Shown piece after piece: positions 1-11,300 of a stretch of 64,000 nucleotides of DNA. The notes under the pieces were generated by a model that had not been told where the DNA came from, made no database searches, and was given only the letters and a program-made list of their open reading frames with translations. Within the stretch, counting starts at the first letter, position 1; every line of letters begins with the position of its first letter. A program made the translations under genes and the position numbers. Source of the stretch: Nemania diffusa (taxonomy: Eukaryota > Ascomycota > Sordariomycetes > Xylariales > Xylariaceae); NCBI GenBank assembly GCA_038501195.1, contig JBBPUQ010000005.1, forward strand, positions 2,046,001-2,110,000, given 5' to 3'.

Positions 1-302
1 TCAGGGGAACTAGCAGGCTGGATCTGGAAATTTTTGTCATTCCGGCAACCGATACGGACCTTCTCTCACGAGAAACAGCCAACTGGAGTTCTTGGTGTTT
101 GTGGCGAACTGGGCGTTTTGGTCGCTTGTTGGATTCAATATCCACTGGAGTCAGGAACAGAGCATAAGGTTACATTTTATTTTTGCTGCGCCAACCTGGC
201 GCGGATTATGGGCTAGCTACAGGTTACCAAGATAATAAAAATTTGAAGAAAGTTTCACTACGCTCTCCCATCCATTATTCGTCTCGATCCCTCCTGTTGT
301 CA
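1..302. other. Intergenic / 3' flank
   Basis: I see no supportable gene here. This is probably the 3' flank of the leftward gene that ends at 303. Two short open frames overlap it, but they resemble no family and have no splice or start context. Confidence 0.5.
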
Positions 303-1853
303 TTACTTTCCCCCTGTCTCTGCCGGCGGCGGCGAGGAGGGTCCCTTATTCATTGGGTCGTCTTCCTCGTTAAAGTTTAAAGGCGAGGGAAGTCCTGGAC
401 TTCCCATAAGCTCGAATATACCCGCGGGCGGGTCTTCATCGTGGGCCGGCGTCTCATCTATATGGACCAACTCCCCATTGTCCTTCTCCTTATCATTATG
501 CGCCTCTCCGCCTATTTCCACAGGTCTCTGGATGAAATCCGGAGTATAATAGTCTCCGGCGCCATCGCCGGACAGCCCAGGCACGGGCGGTGTGGTGGCG
601 AGCCCGGTATTGAGTCCTTCGTCGCCACGGAACGTGTACGGTCCCTCGACTGCGTCAGGGCCGGAGTAGAGGTGGCCGGGCCGGTGCGCTTCGCTGGTAT
701 CCGAGAACGTCGAGCGGAACCCCAACCCCCGCGGCGTGTTAGCGCCCGCGAGGAGGGAATCGCCCTGGTCTCCCGCCGCTTGCCGCCCCCGCCGGCCCCC
801 TTCGGAACCTGCCGCGTTCTGCTGCATCTCGTGCGCCGACCTCTGCGTGCCCGCGGTCCCCGACTGCGGTTTCCCGTGCCGCCGCCGGATGAACAGCCAG
901 GTCGCGGCCGCGATGACGAAGGCAGCGCCCACGGCGACGCCGGCGCCAATGCCGGCCTTCGCGCCGCTCGACAGGCCGCCGGAGCCGCTTTCTGCGAGCG
1001 TGCGGTTCTGCATGCAGACGGCGGCCGAGGTGGCGGTCGCGAGGCTCTGGAAGACGCAGACGGAGCCGATGCCGCAGCACCCGCCGCCGTCGGTCTGGGC
1101 GCACGAGAACTGCGAGGTGGCGTTGCAGCCGGGCGGGATCTCGGGGACGATGGTCGAGACGCTCGTCGTCGTCGTCGAGGGCGCGGGGTCGAAGATGCAC
1201 AGCGAGCTGGTGCCGCAGCGGTACTCGTAAGGGCAGCACTGGCCGCCGTAGTACGACTCGCAGGAGTACGAGGACGAGCCGCACGCGCGGCCGCAGCACT
1301 CAGCGACGGTCGTGTACGACACGCTCGAGGTCAGCGTCAGCGTCACCACGCTGCCCTTCTGGCCCTCCGTGGCCGGCGCCGCCGTCGTCGTCGTGGCGAC
1401 GGCGACGGTCGCGGACGACGTGGCGTTGCAGTAGAGCTGGGTCGAGTTGCACGGCGAGCCCGGGCACGTCACGCCTTGCGAGCAACACATGGCGCCCCAG
1501 GTCGAGTTCAGGTAGCAGTAGCTGTCGTTGTTGCAGCAGAAGCCCGGCGCGTTCGCCTCGACGCAGCTGTGCTGGCCCGCGGCGCACGCGGGGACCTGGC
1601 GCGCGCCGAATTCGTAGCCGCTCCGCAGATGCCGAGGGTTGGGGCTCAAGAGCTGCGCCGGGATCGCTGGCGTGCCCTCCATGTACCAGCGCGGCGCGAT
1701 GCCGGCGGCGGCGGCGGCACCGGCGGCGTCGACGGGGAGGAGGGCAGCATTGTCGAGGGCTCCGAGGCGGGGCGGCACTGCGCTGAGGGCGGGCGTGATG
1801 CGCAGGCCGAGAGCGAAGAGGAGGACGAAGACGGAGAGGAAAGGGACCTCCAT
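303..1853 (-). CDS. Cys-rich secreted-type single-pass membrane protein
   Basis: An uninterrupted 516-residue frame starts at an ATG (complement of 1851-1853). Residues 1-25 form a hydrophobic signal peptide. Residues 90-280 are a cysteine-rich ectodomain with many CC pairs, N-glycosylation sequons (NST, NAT) and Thr/Ser-rich linkers. Residues 297-323 are a Gly/Ala/Val-rich transmembrane helix followed by an RRR stop-transfer. The remaining 190 residues are a polar, acidic, Pro-rich cytoplasmic tail. This layout is common among ascomycete cell-surface proteins of unknown function, with Thr-rich spacers and a SKG6-like membrane anchor. A wall sensor or adhesin role is inference only. The coding region is very GC-rich, in contrast with the flank beyond 2.8 kb. 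No enzyme motif is visible. The open frame is very long for its composition, and opposite-strand frames over it are shadows. Confidence 0.8.
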   Translation of the reverse strand: MEVPFLSVFVLLFALGLRITPALSAVPPRLGALDNAALLPVDAAGAAAAAGIAPRWYMEGTPAIPAQLLSPNPRHLRSGYEFGARQVPACAAGQHSCVEANAPGFCCNNDSYCYLNSTWGAMCCSQGVTCPGSPCNSTQLYCNATSSATVAVATTTTAAPATEGQKGSVVTLTLTSSVSYTTVAECCGRACGSSSYSCESYYGGQCCPYEYRCGTSSLCIFDPAPSTTTTSVSTIVPEIPPGCNATSQFSCAQTDGGGCCGIGSVCVFQSLATATSAAVCMQNRTLAESGSGGLSSGAKAGIGAGVAVGAAFVIAAATWLFIRRRHGKPQSGTAGTQRSAHEMQQNAAGSEGGRRGRQAAGDQGDSLLAGANTPRGLGFRSTFSDTSEAHRPGHLYSGPDAVEGPYTFRGDEGLNTGLATTPPVPGLSGDGAGDYYTPDFIQRPVEIGGEAHNDKEKDNGELVHIDETPAHDEDPPAGIFELMGSPGLPSPLNFNEEDDPMNKGPSSPPPAETGGK

Positions 1854-4431
1854 TTGGGGGTGGTGGCAGGCGGGCGAGCGAGCGAGCGGACGTGGGTATA
1901 CTACAGGATCCTTGCCTTACTATTGACGATGTTGCATGGAAGTCACCCGGCAGCAGGGTCGGGCGAGTCGGATAGGAGTTCAACCAATATTACTACGGTC
2001 TCTCTGCAGAATCAGACTGGGCTCAAGGACAAGGGAAATCCGCGCATCTGAAATGATGGAGGAGACTAGACTGCGATCGATCTCACTCAATTGAAGGGAT
2101 CGGGAGGAATACGATGAAGGGAAAGCTGAAAAGCAGCAGCAGCAGCAGGCTGCCATGGGGCATATTGTAATCAATTATCCATCAGCGTGCGCAAGATTCC
2201 GGGTCGCCCGTCTGCAGAGGCTGGCTGGTTACAGTAGCTTACCCAACGGCCAGAACCACCGAAGCAGGCTCCGAGCGGCGGTAACAAGTGTCTAGAATTA
2301 GATAGGTTAGGTAGGGAGTGAGCGAGAAAAGGGTCGTTGCACCAAGGCGTTCCGACAAAGTGTGCATGTTGGGAGGTTGTAACCCGTCGACATGGGGGCC
2401 AGCCGATAGGGTGCGTTGATGAGGGGTCACCTCGCTCTTATGAGTCTAGTGGCTAGTCTATTATTATTCTGTATCTATTCGGAGAGCTGTTGGCTGCTTA
2501 CCATCTAGTCCAGATAGGGAGGCCTTAGCGATGACCCTGAAAGCCAAGCCATCGAAAAGAGAGCACTTATAAGTAGGTAGTCCAGGTGAATGAGAAAACA
2601 GCTTGGTGCCCTCCTTGGCGTCTCCCCCGGTCCCCAGTTCAAATGCTCATGGCATACATAGATACGCATACGCATATGACAATCGCCCGCTCCCAAGACG
2701 GCTTCGTCGACAATTCCGTACAGAGGTGGGACGCCACCCTCGGGGGAGGCGTCTGCCCTGCATCAATAATCCATACAAGACTCCTGCTATTGGTCCCGCC
2801 TGCATACGTACATACCTACCTACTCCAAGTCCACTCGGCAACATTTGGCATTGTGGAGTAGAGTGACATTGATGTGTTGCCCTCTTCGATTGTTCGGTGT
2901 TTCCCGTCCTGTTTGCTTACCAAAAAGAGAATGAACCTATCTACAACTTGTTATCTGTATTTGATGAAGCAGAGGATCCCTGACGCCTTTTTTCTTTCAT
3001 ACTACTAGCATAGAACAGATATTTCGGTCTCAGAGCGAAACCGATATTAATACGTGGAAACAAGCGCAACGAGTAGCCTACGTTAGATTTGCCTCAAGCA
3101 TCGATGCCTTATATAGTTAGTTACTACACAACTTCTTTTTAATCGTAGTGACATGTACTATCTCCTCTACCTGCTACTTAAGTTGATTCATTTTAGGGTT
3201 TCAGGGGGATAATTAGCACTCGCGTGAATCAACACAACTCTATAATGAATTGTACTCCTTAGCTATCCCCTGAGTTTAGTTGCAGGCTTAGAGAGAAAGA
3301 AGCCAGAATATTTCCCATATTTCTCAAGATTCAACAAGATGCTTTCAAGTACGACGGCTTAAAGGCTCTGAATAAATCGAGAAAGAGATGAATCCAGGTT
3401 AGGTAATGCGGCTCTTTCGTCAAGGTTAATCAATTAATCCTCTAGAGACTTGATCCAACTCTTAGCAATTTTTGTTTCTCCTTCTCAAGATGAGCGACAT
3501 CGGCGAGCATGCCATGTAGTAATAAAACGGACCGAGTGAATAGTGCACGCCGCACTTTGGGGACTTGACAGGTAGTTACAATAACACTTCCAAAGATTTT
3601 ACTAGCCTTCAAAATAATCTTGGTGAATCATATCAATAAGTAAAATTTAGAGTAGGAAACCTGCTGAACTAGCTAAATCCAGCAGTTCTCTTCAAGGACT
3701 GCCTAGAATAAATGGAAAAGTTCAACGCGAACTTGGAACCCTAAGCCTAATTAATACATACCCTTTGCTTTCAAGTGCAGGTTTACCCGCACTGTCACAG
3801 TAAACATTGAGGATTATTCATACACTAGACGAAGCTTATTCTTGAATGAATTTCTAGTTACTTGGCTTTTATCTGTACATACATGGAGTAATCCGGAGAA
3901 AGTTAAGCTTGAATTTCCTCGTTCGAGTCTTCTGGAATTAATAATTACCTGGTAGCTGGTCAGTAATATTTTGTACGAGAATTTGTGCTATCGTTTCCAA
4001 TTCCCTTCCATAGCGTCATGTGTCGATTAAAAGTGTAGAGCAGGATAAAATTTGTACGGCTCTCAAATCCAAGAGGGTATCTTGGGGAGCTAATATTTAC
4101 CCACCGAAATATCAGAAAATCCATGTTAGGAAAGAGCATGCACTTTCTGGATCACGAGATAGAATGTTTGCCATAGCTTTGAGGATAGAGAGCTGAATCA
4201 TAGCAATCGATATTTTAACATCTGACAGTGACTTAAAAAATAAATCAGTAAGATCTAAGTTTCTATATAATCTTCCCCTTTCCCCCCTCCCTCTCGTAAA
4301 ATTCCTCCAAACCCAGACCTGGTACTCTGCCTTCCGTCCCATACCCTCAACATACACACAACCTACAACAACCTATCTTGTCTATAACATTATCCACACA
4401 TACCCCAAAGAGCAATATCTCAGTTGCAAAT
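1854..4431. other. Long intergenic region, increasingly AT-rich
   Basis: About 2.6 kb without a convincing gene. The first few hundred bases are probably the promoter and 5' leader of the leftward gene. Two adjacent TACGCA hexamers lie at 2663-2674 and are the reverse complement of the TGCGTA cluster near 18.5 kb. From about 2.85 kb the sequence is clearly AT-richer and full of stops, but not as extreme as the transposon blocks. A CT-rich stretch at 4275-4330 precedes the next gene and looks like a fungal promoter or leader. Confidence 0.5.
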
Positions 4432-4926
4432 ATGCCTGCTTCTAAATCTGGAGAAAAAGGTCAAAAACAGGCCCAGCGTCCAAACACGAGATCCCAAAAC
4501 ACAACACCACGAACCGAAAACCAAGCGTCTGCATCACTATCCGGTTCTGAACCCGGCGATAACAAAGGCCAAGGAGGAGCTCGTAGACAAGATGAAAAAG
4601 ATGCCAAGAGCGGGTTTCAAGCTGGCCACGAGTCAGGTCAGCCCATAGGTCACCAGCAAGGCTACGATGACCGTTACCTTGAAGGCTTCGAAGAAGGCTA
4701 CATAGCGGGTTGCCGAGATTGCCATAACGCAGGTTTCCAAGAGGGACATCAGGCTGGTTATTATGAAGGCTACCAAGCAGGGTATACCGCGGGAGCAACT
4801 GGCCAGCAGCCTGAAGCAGGAATGCATGGCTCCGGTAATGATGAACAGAGCGCGTATCCCGACCCTACTACTCTAGGCTATGGTGGAAGCAGTGGTGGTG
4901 GCGACGGCCGCTCCCAGCAGCACTAG
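4432..4926 (+). CDS. Small protein with a GX3 glycine-ladder (Yae1/Lto1-like repeat)
   Basis: The first ATG is at 4432; the frame is open further upstream but has no ATG. The product is 164 residues. Residues 1-60 are polar and disordered-looking. From residue 61 to 121 there is a glycine at every fourth position (61, 65, 69, 73, 77, 85, 89, 93, 101, 105, 109, 113, 117, 121; positions 81 and 97 break it). The residue after each Gly is usually Phe, Tyr or His. This resembles the deca-GX3 motif of Yae1 and Lto1, which bring the Fe-S ATPase Rli1 to the cytosolic Fe-S assembly machinery, but the flanks do not look like either protein, so function is unknown. The stop is TAG at 4924-4926, and the same frame continues for 21 sense codons to TAA at 4990-4992, with an acidic, natural-looking C-terminus. 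The gene lies 0.7 kb from a RIPped Copia element. Confidence 0.7.
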   Translation: MPASKSGEKGQKQAQRPNTRSQNTTPRTENQASASLSGSEPGDNKGQGGARRQDEKDAKSGFQAGHESGQPIGHQQGYDDRYLEGFEEGYIAGCRDCHNAGFQEGHQAGYYEGYQAGYTAGATGQQPEAGMHGSGNDEQSAYPDPTTLGYGGSSGGGDGRSQQH

Positions 4927-5629
4927 GAGAGCTATGGACAGTCCAAAACCTTCGAGGACGATGATGAGTGGATCCCCAACATCAAGAAGTAAACTGGATT
5001 GCACAACACTTCTATCGATAACGTCCTTCTCTCGCCCTCGAGACACTGTCATTGGCTGGTATTCTCACGAAATTTTCGTCTGTTTACTTCTCGTGAGAGG
5101 CACGGTTTTACACAACCACCGGTGTTTCTAGTCACACAACAGGGAGGGATACATGGATGTTTCGTATTTTCTAGATTCGCCACGAAGCTATGAATTAGAT
5201 AACGGCTTGATAGTTTAGAGATTTAATCTTAAAACTGATATCTGCCACTCTTTTATGCCTATTTTCACTGTGAAACCAGTAAATCATCCTGCTACCACTT
5301 TCTTCTAACGCAAATCGGGTCAAACGCCCACTGGCAACTACATATCTAGAAACTGTACTCAATAACAGAGAACTTTCTCCTGCTACCATGTCAATCGTAA
5401 GCCACACATAAGTGTCCACAGACTGTCAGTTTCTCAGCTTGACTATGTTCTACCTCTGAATTACTATGGCAGTGTTGTGGTTTAGTGGTGCATCTCTAGA
5501 GCTCTTGAGAAACCCAACTGTCGAGATATTTCTACATTGTATATTTAAACCCACCGTAGTTAGGCAAGTTTTATTTCCCACTCGTTACTAAATCTGGTAG
5601 ATTAAGGAACTCAGTTGTGGGCGTCCAAG
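4927..5629. other. Intergenic, with in-frame tail after the TAG
   Basis: Positions 4927-4992 continue the preceding frame without a stop (21 codons, then TAA), so this may be the original 3' end of that gene. The rest, up to the transposon target site at 5630, shows no gene. Confidence 0.5.
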
Positions 5630-5634
5630 CATTC
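5630..5634. repeat. Target-site duplication, left copy (CATTC)
   Basis: CATTC lies immediately before the TG that opens the 5' LTR. The identical pentamer follows the 3' LTR at 13811-13815. Confidence 0.9.
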
Positions 5635-6028
5635 TGTGACGGTATAAGTGGGTCTAGTAAGGCGAGCCCAAAGGGTCAGGTTATAAGATCTACTTAGGTA
5701 AGCTTACTTAATAAAAGAGCTTAAAAAAAAGCTTTTGCAGAAGCTTTTTTATTGCTTATAATACTACTTATTAAAATTACTATTTATTGTGGGCGCTTAT
5801 TATTATAAGCAAGCAAAAGCGATTATAAAATTAGAACTTAAAAACAAAGCATTGAGCCTGATTTTAGTATTTATTAAAAGCGTATATATATATATAAAAC
5901 TTAAAAATTAAAAAGTTAAAATAACTAAAATATTTAGCAAGCTTTACTTTAATATATTTTTTAAAATCGTTTTAGTTATATTAGTTCAATTTTATTTGTT
6001 AAACTTAATTGTACTTTTATATGTAACA
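5635..6028 (+). repeat. 5' LTR of the Copia element
   Basis: 394 bp, starting TGTGACGG and ending TAACA. Its first hundred bases keep G and C at many sites where the other LTR has A or T, so the outer edge is least mutated. Confidence 0.93.
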
Positions 6029-6042
6029 GTTATAAACTTGGT
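6029..6042 (+). other. Candidate primer-binding site (initiator tRNA-Met anticodon arm)
   Basis: Directly after the LTR the sequence reads GTTATAAAC. Allowing G-to-A change, this matches GTTATGAGC, the complement of the anticodon arm of fungal initiator tRNA-Met. Copia elements are known to prime with a half-molecule of this tRNA. The following bases match less well (TT for CC, then a G that RIP cannot explain). The assignment is inference. Confidence 0.5.
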
Positions 6043-9000
6043 TTATTTATTAAACTGGTATTCTTTTTTATAAATAATTTTAACTTTTATTGTTGTAAAC
6101 ATTTTTATTTTATTTTTTTTTTATATTATTTCAAGAACTTTTACTTGTTTTTAATATATTTTTTTTTGCACTTTTACTATATTTTCTAAAAAGATCGATA
6201 AAAATGTTGAAACGATTTTAAAAACTAGTTTTAATTAGCTAAAATAGTACAACAGATTTAAGCTTTAAACTATAATACAAAACATTTAAAATTATATTAA
6301 CTTAGATAATATTATATTTATATTTAAAATTGAAGTTAAACTAAAGCTTTTTATTTATAAAAGTATTAAGTAAGCTTTTTTATAAAAACGGGCTAATTAG
6401 TACGAAAAAAATCTCAAAAAGTAAAAAGCTTGAAATAATAATAACTCTATAAAAAGCGCTGTGCTATTAATTCTTAAAAAAGTACAACTAGTAATATTTA
6501 ATGTTACTGCAAAATTTAACAAATTTATTAAAACTTATACTAACAAAGCGTTAAAATATATAGTTAATATTATTTAATATATTAATTTATATAATTAAAT
6601 TTTAAAAACAGTTGATTTTAAATGTTTAAAAATAATATTAGTACAAATATTTAATAAAAACAATTTTAATATTAAATTAGTAATTAAACATTTAAAAAAC
6701 AGTTTAGTTTTTATAAAATTAGCTGTTATAAATATTTTATTAACTAAATATTAAATAGTTTTAAACTAAGTTTTATAATATATAAACTTTATTTGCTAGT
6801 ATAAAAACTAAACAATTGTTTATAAAAAAACAAAAACGCGTTAAATTTCTAATATATTAAAAGTATTTATAGTTAAAAAATTCCTTGAAGCTATAAACAA
6901 ATATATTACTTTTAAGTAAACTACTAAATAGCTTTTTATTTTATTTTAAAATAAATTTTTTTATAAAAAGCAAATATTTATATTAAACTAATTAAAACAA
7001 ATTTTTAAAAAGCTTATTTATAAAAACAAATTGAAAGCTTTTTAAAGTACTTTAAAAATTTACTACATTTTAAGTAACAAAACTTAAAAATAGCTTAAGA
7101 AAAAAAAATATAAAAAGCAGCTTAAAAACTTTTAGTGCTTTTGTAAGTATTAAATAAAACATATTTACTTTTAGCGCTTTAAAACATATAAATTTTTTTA
7201 ATATATAGTTATAAAATTAATAAAAAAAGCACTGAAAAAAACACCTTTTACAAAAAAAGTAAAAAAAATCAAAAAGCGATAAAAATATATTTAATAAAAC
7301 AATTTTTAGAAAAAAATCAAAAAAAGCAAATAAAAAATAAAAAAAACTACTTTTAAAAAAAAAAAGTTAAATAACAAAAAAATTTAACATAATAACAATG
7401 TAATATATATAGTAATTAATTTATTTTTTTTAAAATTGTATTTAATTTTAAGTGTTTATATAATTAAAGTTTAAAAGCTACACTTTTTATTTAATAGTAT
7501 ACTACTAAACAACTATAGTACTTTTTATTTTATAAATAACAAATCGCTTTTAAAAAAGAAGTTTTTTAAAATTGCTAAAAAAAAAGCAGTAGTAAATACT
7601 AGGACTTTTTAATTTTCAATTTTAAAAATAAAAACTTGGATTATAAAAAGTACACTTTTAAAAAAAAATAAAAAAAAATCAATTAATTTAACACTTATTA
7701 AAGTAATACTTATAAAGAAATTTTATATAAACTTAATTTTTAAAGCTTGCTTTTAAAAAACAAAAATATAATATTGTAAATTAAATTGTATATTAAAATT
7801 TAGCAAGCTTAAAAAAAGCAATATAGTTACTAAGCTTTCAAAATATTACAATTTAATATTTTTTTAATATAATCTACTTTTTATTTATTTAAACTGATTT
7901 TTTATAATAAATATAGTATATATTTTAACAAAAGTTTTTGTAAATATAGCAAAGCTTTTAATAACTTTAATATAAATAAAACAAGTTTTTTTATATCGAC
8001 TTTTTAAAAATTTTTTAAAACTAAAAGAAAACTTTAAGCATTTATAGTACTTAAAATTAAAACATTTAAAACTTAAACTGTTTAAAACGTTAATATATAA
8101 TATAAAAAACGTAAAAATTAATAAGATTTTATAATTTAAATATAAAAATTATATAAAAATATACATTTTATAAAAAATTTTTAAACGAACTTTTAAAAAA
8201 GTATTAATAAAACTTTTTTACAAAGTTTTTTAAAATTTGTTTAATTATTTAAAAAAATTTGACAGATCGTAGTAAATATTAATATTTAAAAACAAATTTA
8301 GCAGTATAATTTAGTTTTATTTTTTTAAAAACAAAAAACAGAACTTTATATTTAAACAAATAAAAAAGTTTAAGTATTAAATAATATAACAATTTAAACT
8401 TTTTATAATAAAGTTAAAAAATAATAACAAAAAAGCAATTATTGCTATTTAAAAAGCTATATGCTATAAGCTATAAGCTAAAAAAAAAAAAATCAACTTA
8501 AAACTTTTATTAAGCTATATTAAAAAACTAATAAAAAGCAGCAAAAAAGCAAGCAAAAAAATAATTAAAAAATTAATTAAAATACTTTTAAAAACTAAAC
8601 TTTTAAACTTTTTTTAACTAGAAATAGTTTAAGCAGTAATTTAGTTATATAATATTAGTTTTTTAAAAAAAAACAATTTTTATATATTTTACAAAGTATT
8701 TAAATTATAGTTTAATTAATATTTTAAATAATATATATTTAAAGTAAAAAAAAAGTTAAAAACTAATTTTAAGTTAAATTAAAGTTAAATTTTTGTATAT
8801 AAATGTAAAGTTTATTTTTTAAACAAAAAAAAAAAAGTTAGTTATAACTACTGAACTTTTAAAATAAAACTAAAAGTATATATTAAATATTTAATAAAAT
8901 ATATAGCAAATAACTTATATAAAATTTAGATTTTTTATTTGCAAAAAGTGATTTTAATAAAAAATGTCAAATTTAATAAAAAAATTTTTTATAACAAAAA

Positions 9001-10079
9001 ACAAAAGTGCTTTAAAATTAAAATCTTAAAAGTGCAAATAAACAAAATCAAATTAAATAAACTTAAAAATACTACGATTTTAAAAACTTAAAATATATAA
9101 AAACTTATAGTAACAATAAATTAAAAAGTAAGCAAAAATACTTCAAATAGCTATAATAGTAATATTTAACTTATTAATAAGCTTTTTAATATTTATTTAA
9201 AAAAACAAAATTTAGAAGTAAATATAGCTATAGCAAAACTAGCTAAAAAATCTAGCAAAAATTATATGCTTTAGTTACAAAAACTTTTAACTTTTTAATA
9301 AACATTTAAATTTAAAAAGTAACAAAATAGCATAAAAACAAAACTTGAAAAAATAATTTAAAATAAAATAACAGTATTTTTAAAAAGCAAAACATTTTAA
9401 ACTTTTTAAATTAACATATAAAATATCAGAAGCAAATTAAATAAAAGTTTGTAACAGCGTAAATATTAAACTGTATTTAAAACATTAAATAAATTATTTC
9501 AAATAAAATACAAATATATATATAAAATAAACTTACTAGTTTTATATATAAATAAATATACTTAAAAAATAGTATTTAAAAAACTAAAAAATAACAATAA
9601 AAGTTATACAATTTTTACAACTATATTTTATAAAAAAAACAGAATATACTTTTTAAAAAATAACTTCTAGCAATTTTTTTTAAAAACTTTTATATTTAAT
9701 TAATTAAAAGCTTTATATTAAAAAAACCAAAAATATAAAATATTATATATAATATTTGTAGCAGCAATAAGTTAAAAAAAAGCTGCATATTTAAATATAG
9801 TATTTTAAAAGCTTTATATTTATAAAAACGATTTTTTAAAACTATTACTTAAAAGCTAAAAAAACTTCTTTAAATATTTAGTTAATAAATTATTTAAAAC
9901 TAATATTTACAATAAATACAAATAGCTAAAAAATAACAAAACGTTTAAAATTATTTTTGTATAAAGTATAAAAAACAATCTGTTTTTATTAAAATAAATG
10001 TTTATATATAAATTTAACAAAAATAGTTTTTTAAATATATATAAAATATATTTAGTTATTAAAAATAACTTTTAAAAAA

Positions 10080-11300
10080 AAAACACGTTTTAGTTAACTT
10101 ATATAGTTATGTTTGCAGCTAAAACATTTAAATTTATAATAGTATTAATAGCAACTTTTAATTTTAAAATTAAACAGTTTGATATAATCAAAACATTTTT
10201 TAACATATTAAAAACTAATAAAGTTTTTATAAATATACAACTTTTAAAAAGCTTTAATTAAAACAACTTAATTAATAAACTTAATAAAGCGTTATATAGT
10301 TTAAAAAATTTCTTATTGCTATAATATAAAAAGTTTGCTAAAACATTTAAAGCTAACAAAATAATAGCTTTAAAAAAAAAGTTTTGTTTGTTTTATACTT
10401 TAAAGTATATAATATTTATTATATTTTATATAAACAACTTTTTAGTTTTATATTATAAAACTTATAAAAAAAAAGCAAAAAAAATTATTTTAAATATTAA
10501 AAAAGCTTATAAATTTAAAAATTAAAGTAATATTATTTAGTTTTTAAAAATTAAAATAATTTAAAACTACTTTTAAAAAACAATTACATTAATATATAAC
10601 AAATATATTAATAAAATTGTAATATATTATAAACTTAACAATTGAAATTAAGTTTTTATAACATTGTTTTTAATAAAAAAGCTTAAAAAGTATTTAAAAA
10701 ATATAACAAAAGCAAAAATTAAGCTATATTAAAAATTAATTAAATTAATTTTATATATAACAATATTTTTAAAACTAAACATTATATATATAGTAGCATA
10801 ACTTTTAAAGTTTTTAACTAATTTTAGCTTTATATATTACAAAACTGCTTGCTAAATAATCTAATACTTATATATAATATATTTTTTTAAAATTATATAT
10901 AAAACATAAAACTACAAAATTTAAGCTTTTTTAATAGTAAAAAATGCCTTATTTACAAATAATTATAAAACTTGTTGCTTTTTATATAAATATATTATAT
11001 TACTGTTTAAAAGTACGATTTTATAAAAAACTACTTGTTAAAACACTATATTTATTTTTACTACAAAAGCAAAAGTAAATATAATTAAACTTATTACAAA
11101 AAAAACAATAGCTTTTAAAAAGCTATTTTATAATTTTATTTTAAAGTTAAATAAAACATAAATAATTTATTTAAATAATATATAAACAATTAAATTAGTA
11201 ATAAATAAAAACGAAAAAATAAATACTAAACTTAAATATATAAATATATAAAACATATAGTTATATTAAAAGCATTTTAAAAAAAACTTTAAAATAATAT
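10080..11300 (+). pseudogene. Relic of Copia pol: reverse transcriptase and RNase H
   Basis: All relics below lie in one frame (codon starts congruent to 2 modulo 3). Near 10,170 the frame reads KQFDIIKTFF, resembling the QFDVxNAFLNG motif. At 10286-10310 it reads KALYSLKN, the remnant of the family hallmark KALYGLKQ. At 10427-10438 it reads YINN, the catalytic YVDD with Asp codons turned to Asn by G-to-A change. At about 11204-11260 it reads NTKLKYINI, resembling the RTKHIDIR segment near the end of Copia RNase H. In-frame TAA/TAG codons sit where Gln or Trp codons are expected. Persistence of one frame over 1.2 kb shows point mutation rather than deletion killed the gene. Confidence 0.85.

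Noticed and set aside
441..2051. 536-residue plus-strand frame opposite the Cys-rich protein
   Set aside because: It is Arg/Ala-rich shadow coding from GC-rich third positions; the minus-strand frame has a signal peptide, Cys pattern and membrane helix.
3915..3940. GTTCGAGTC, resembling a tRNA B box
   Set aside because: No A box, no cloverleaf and no terminator nearby. No tRNA gene could be supported anywhere in the window.
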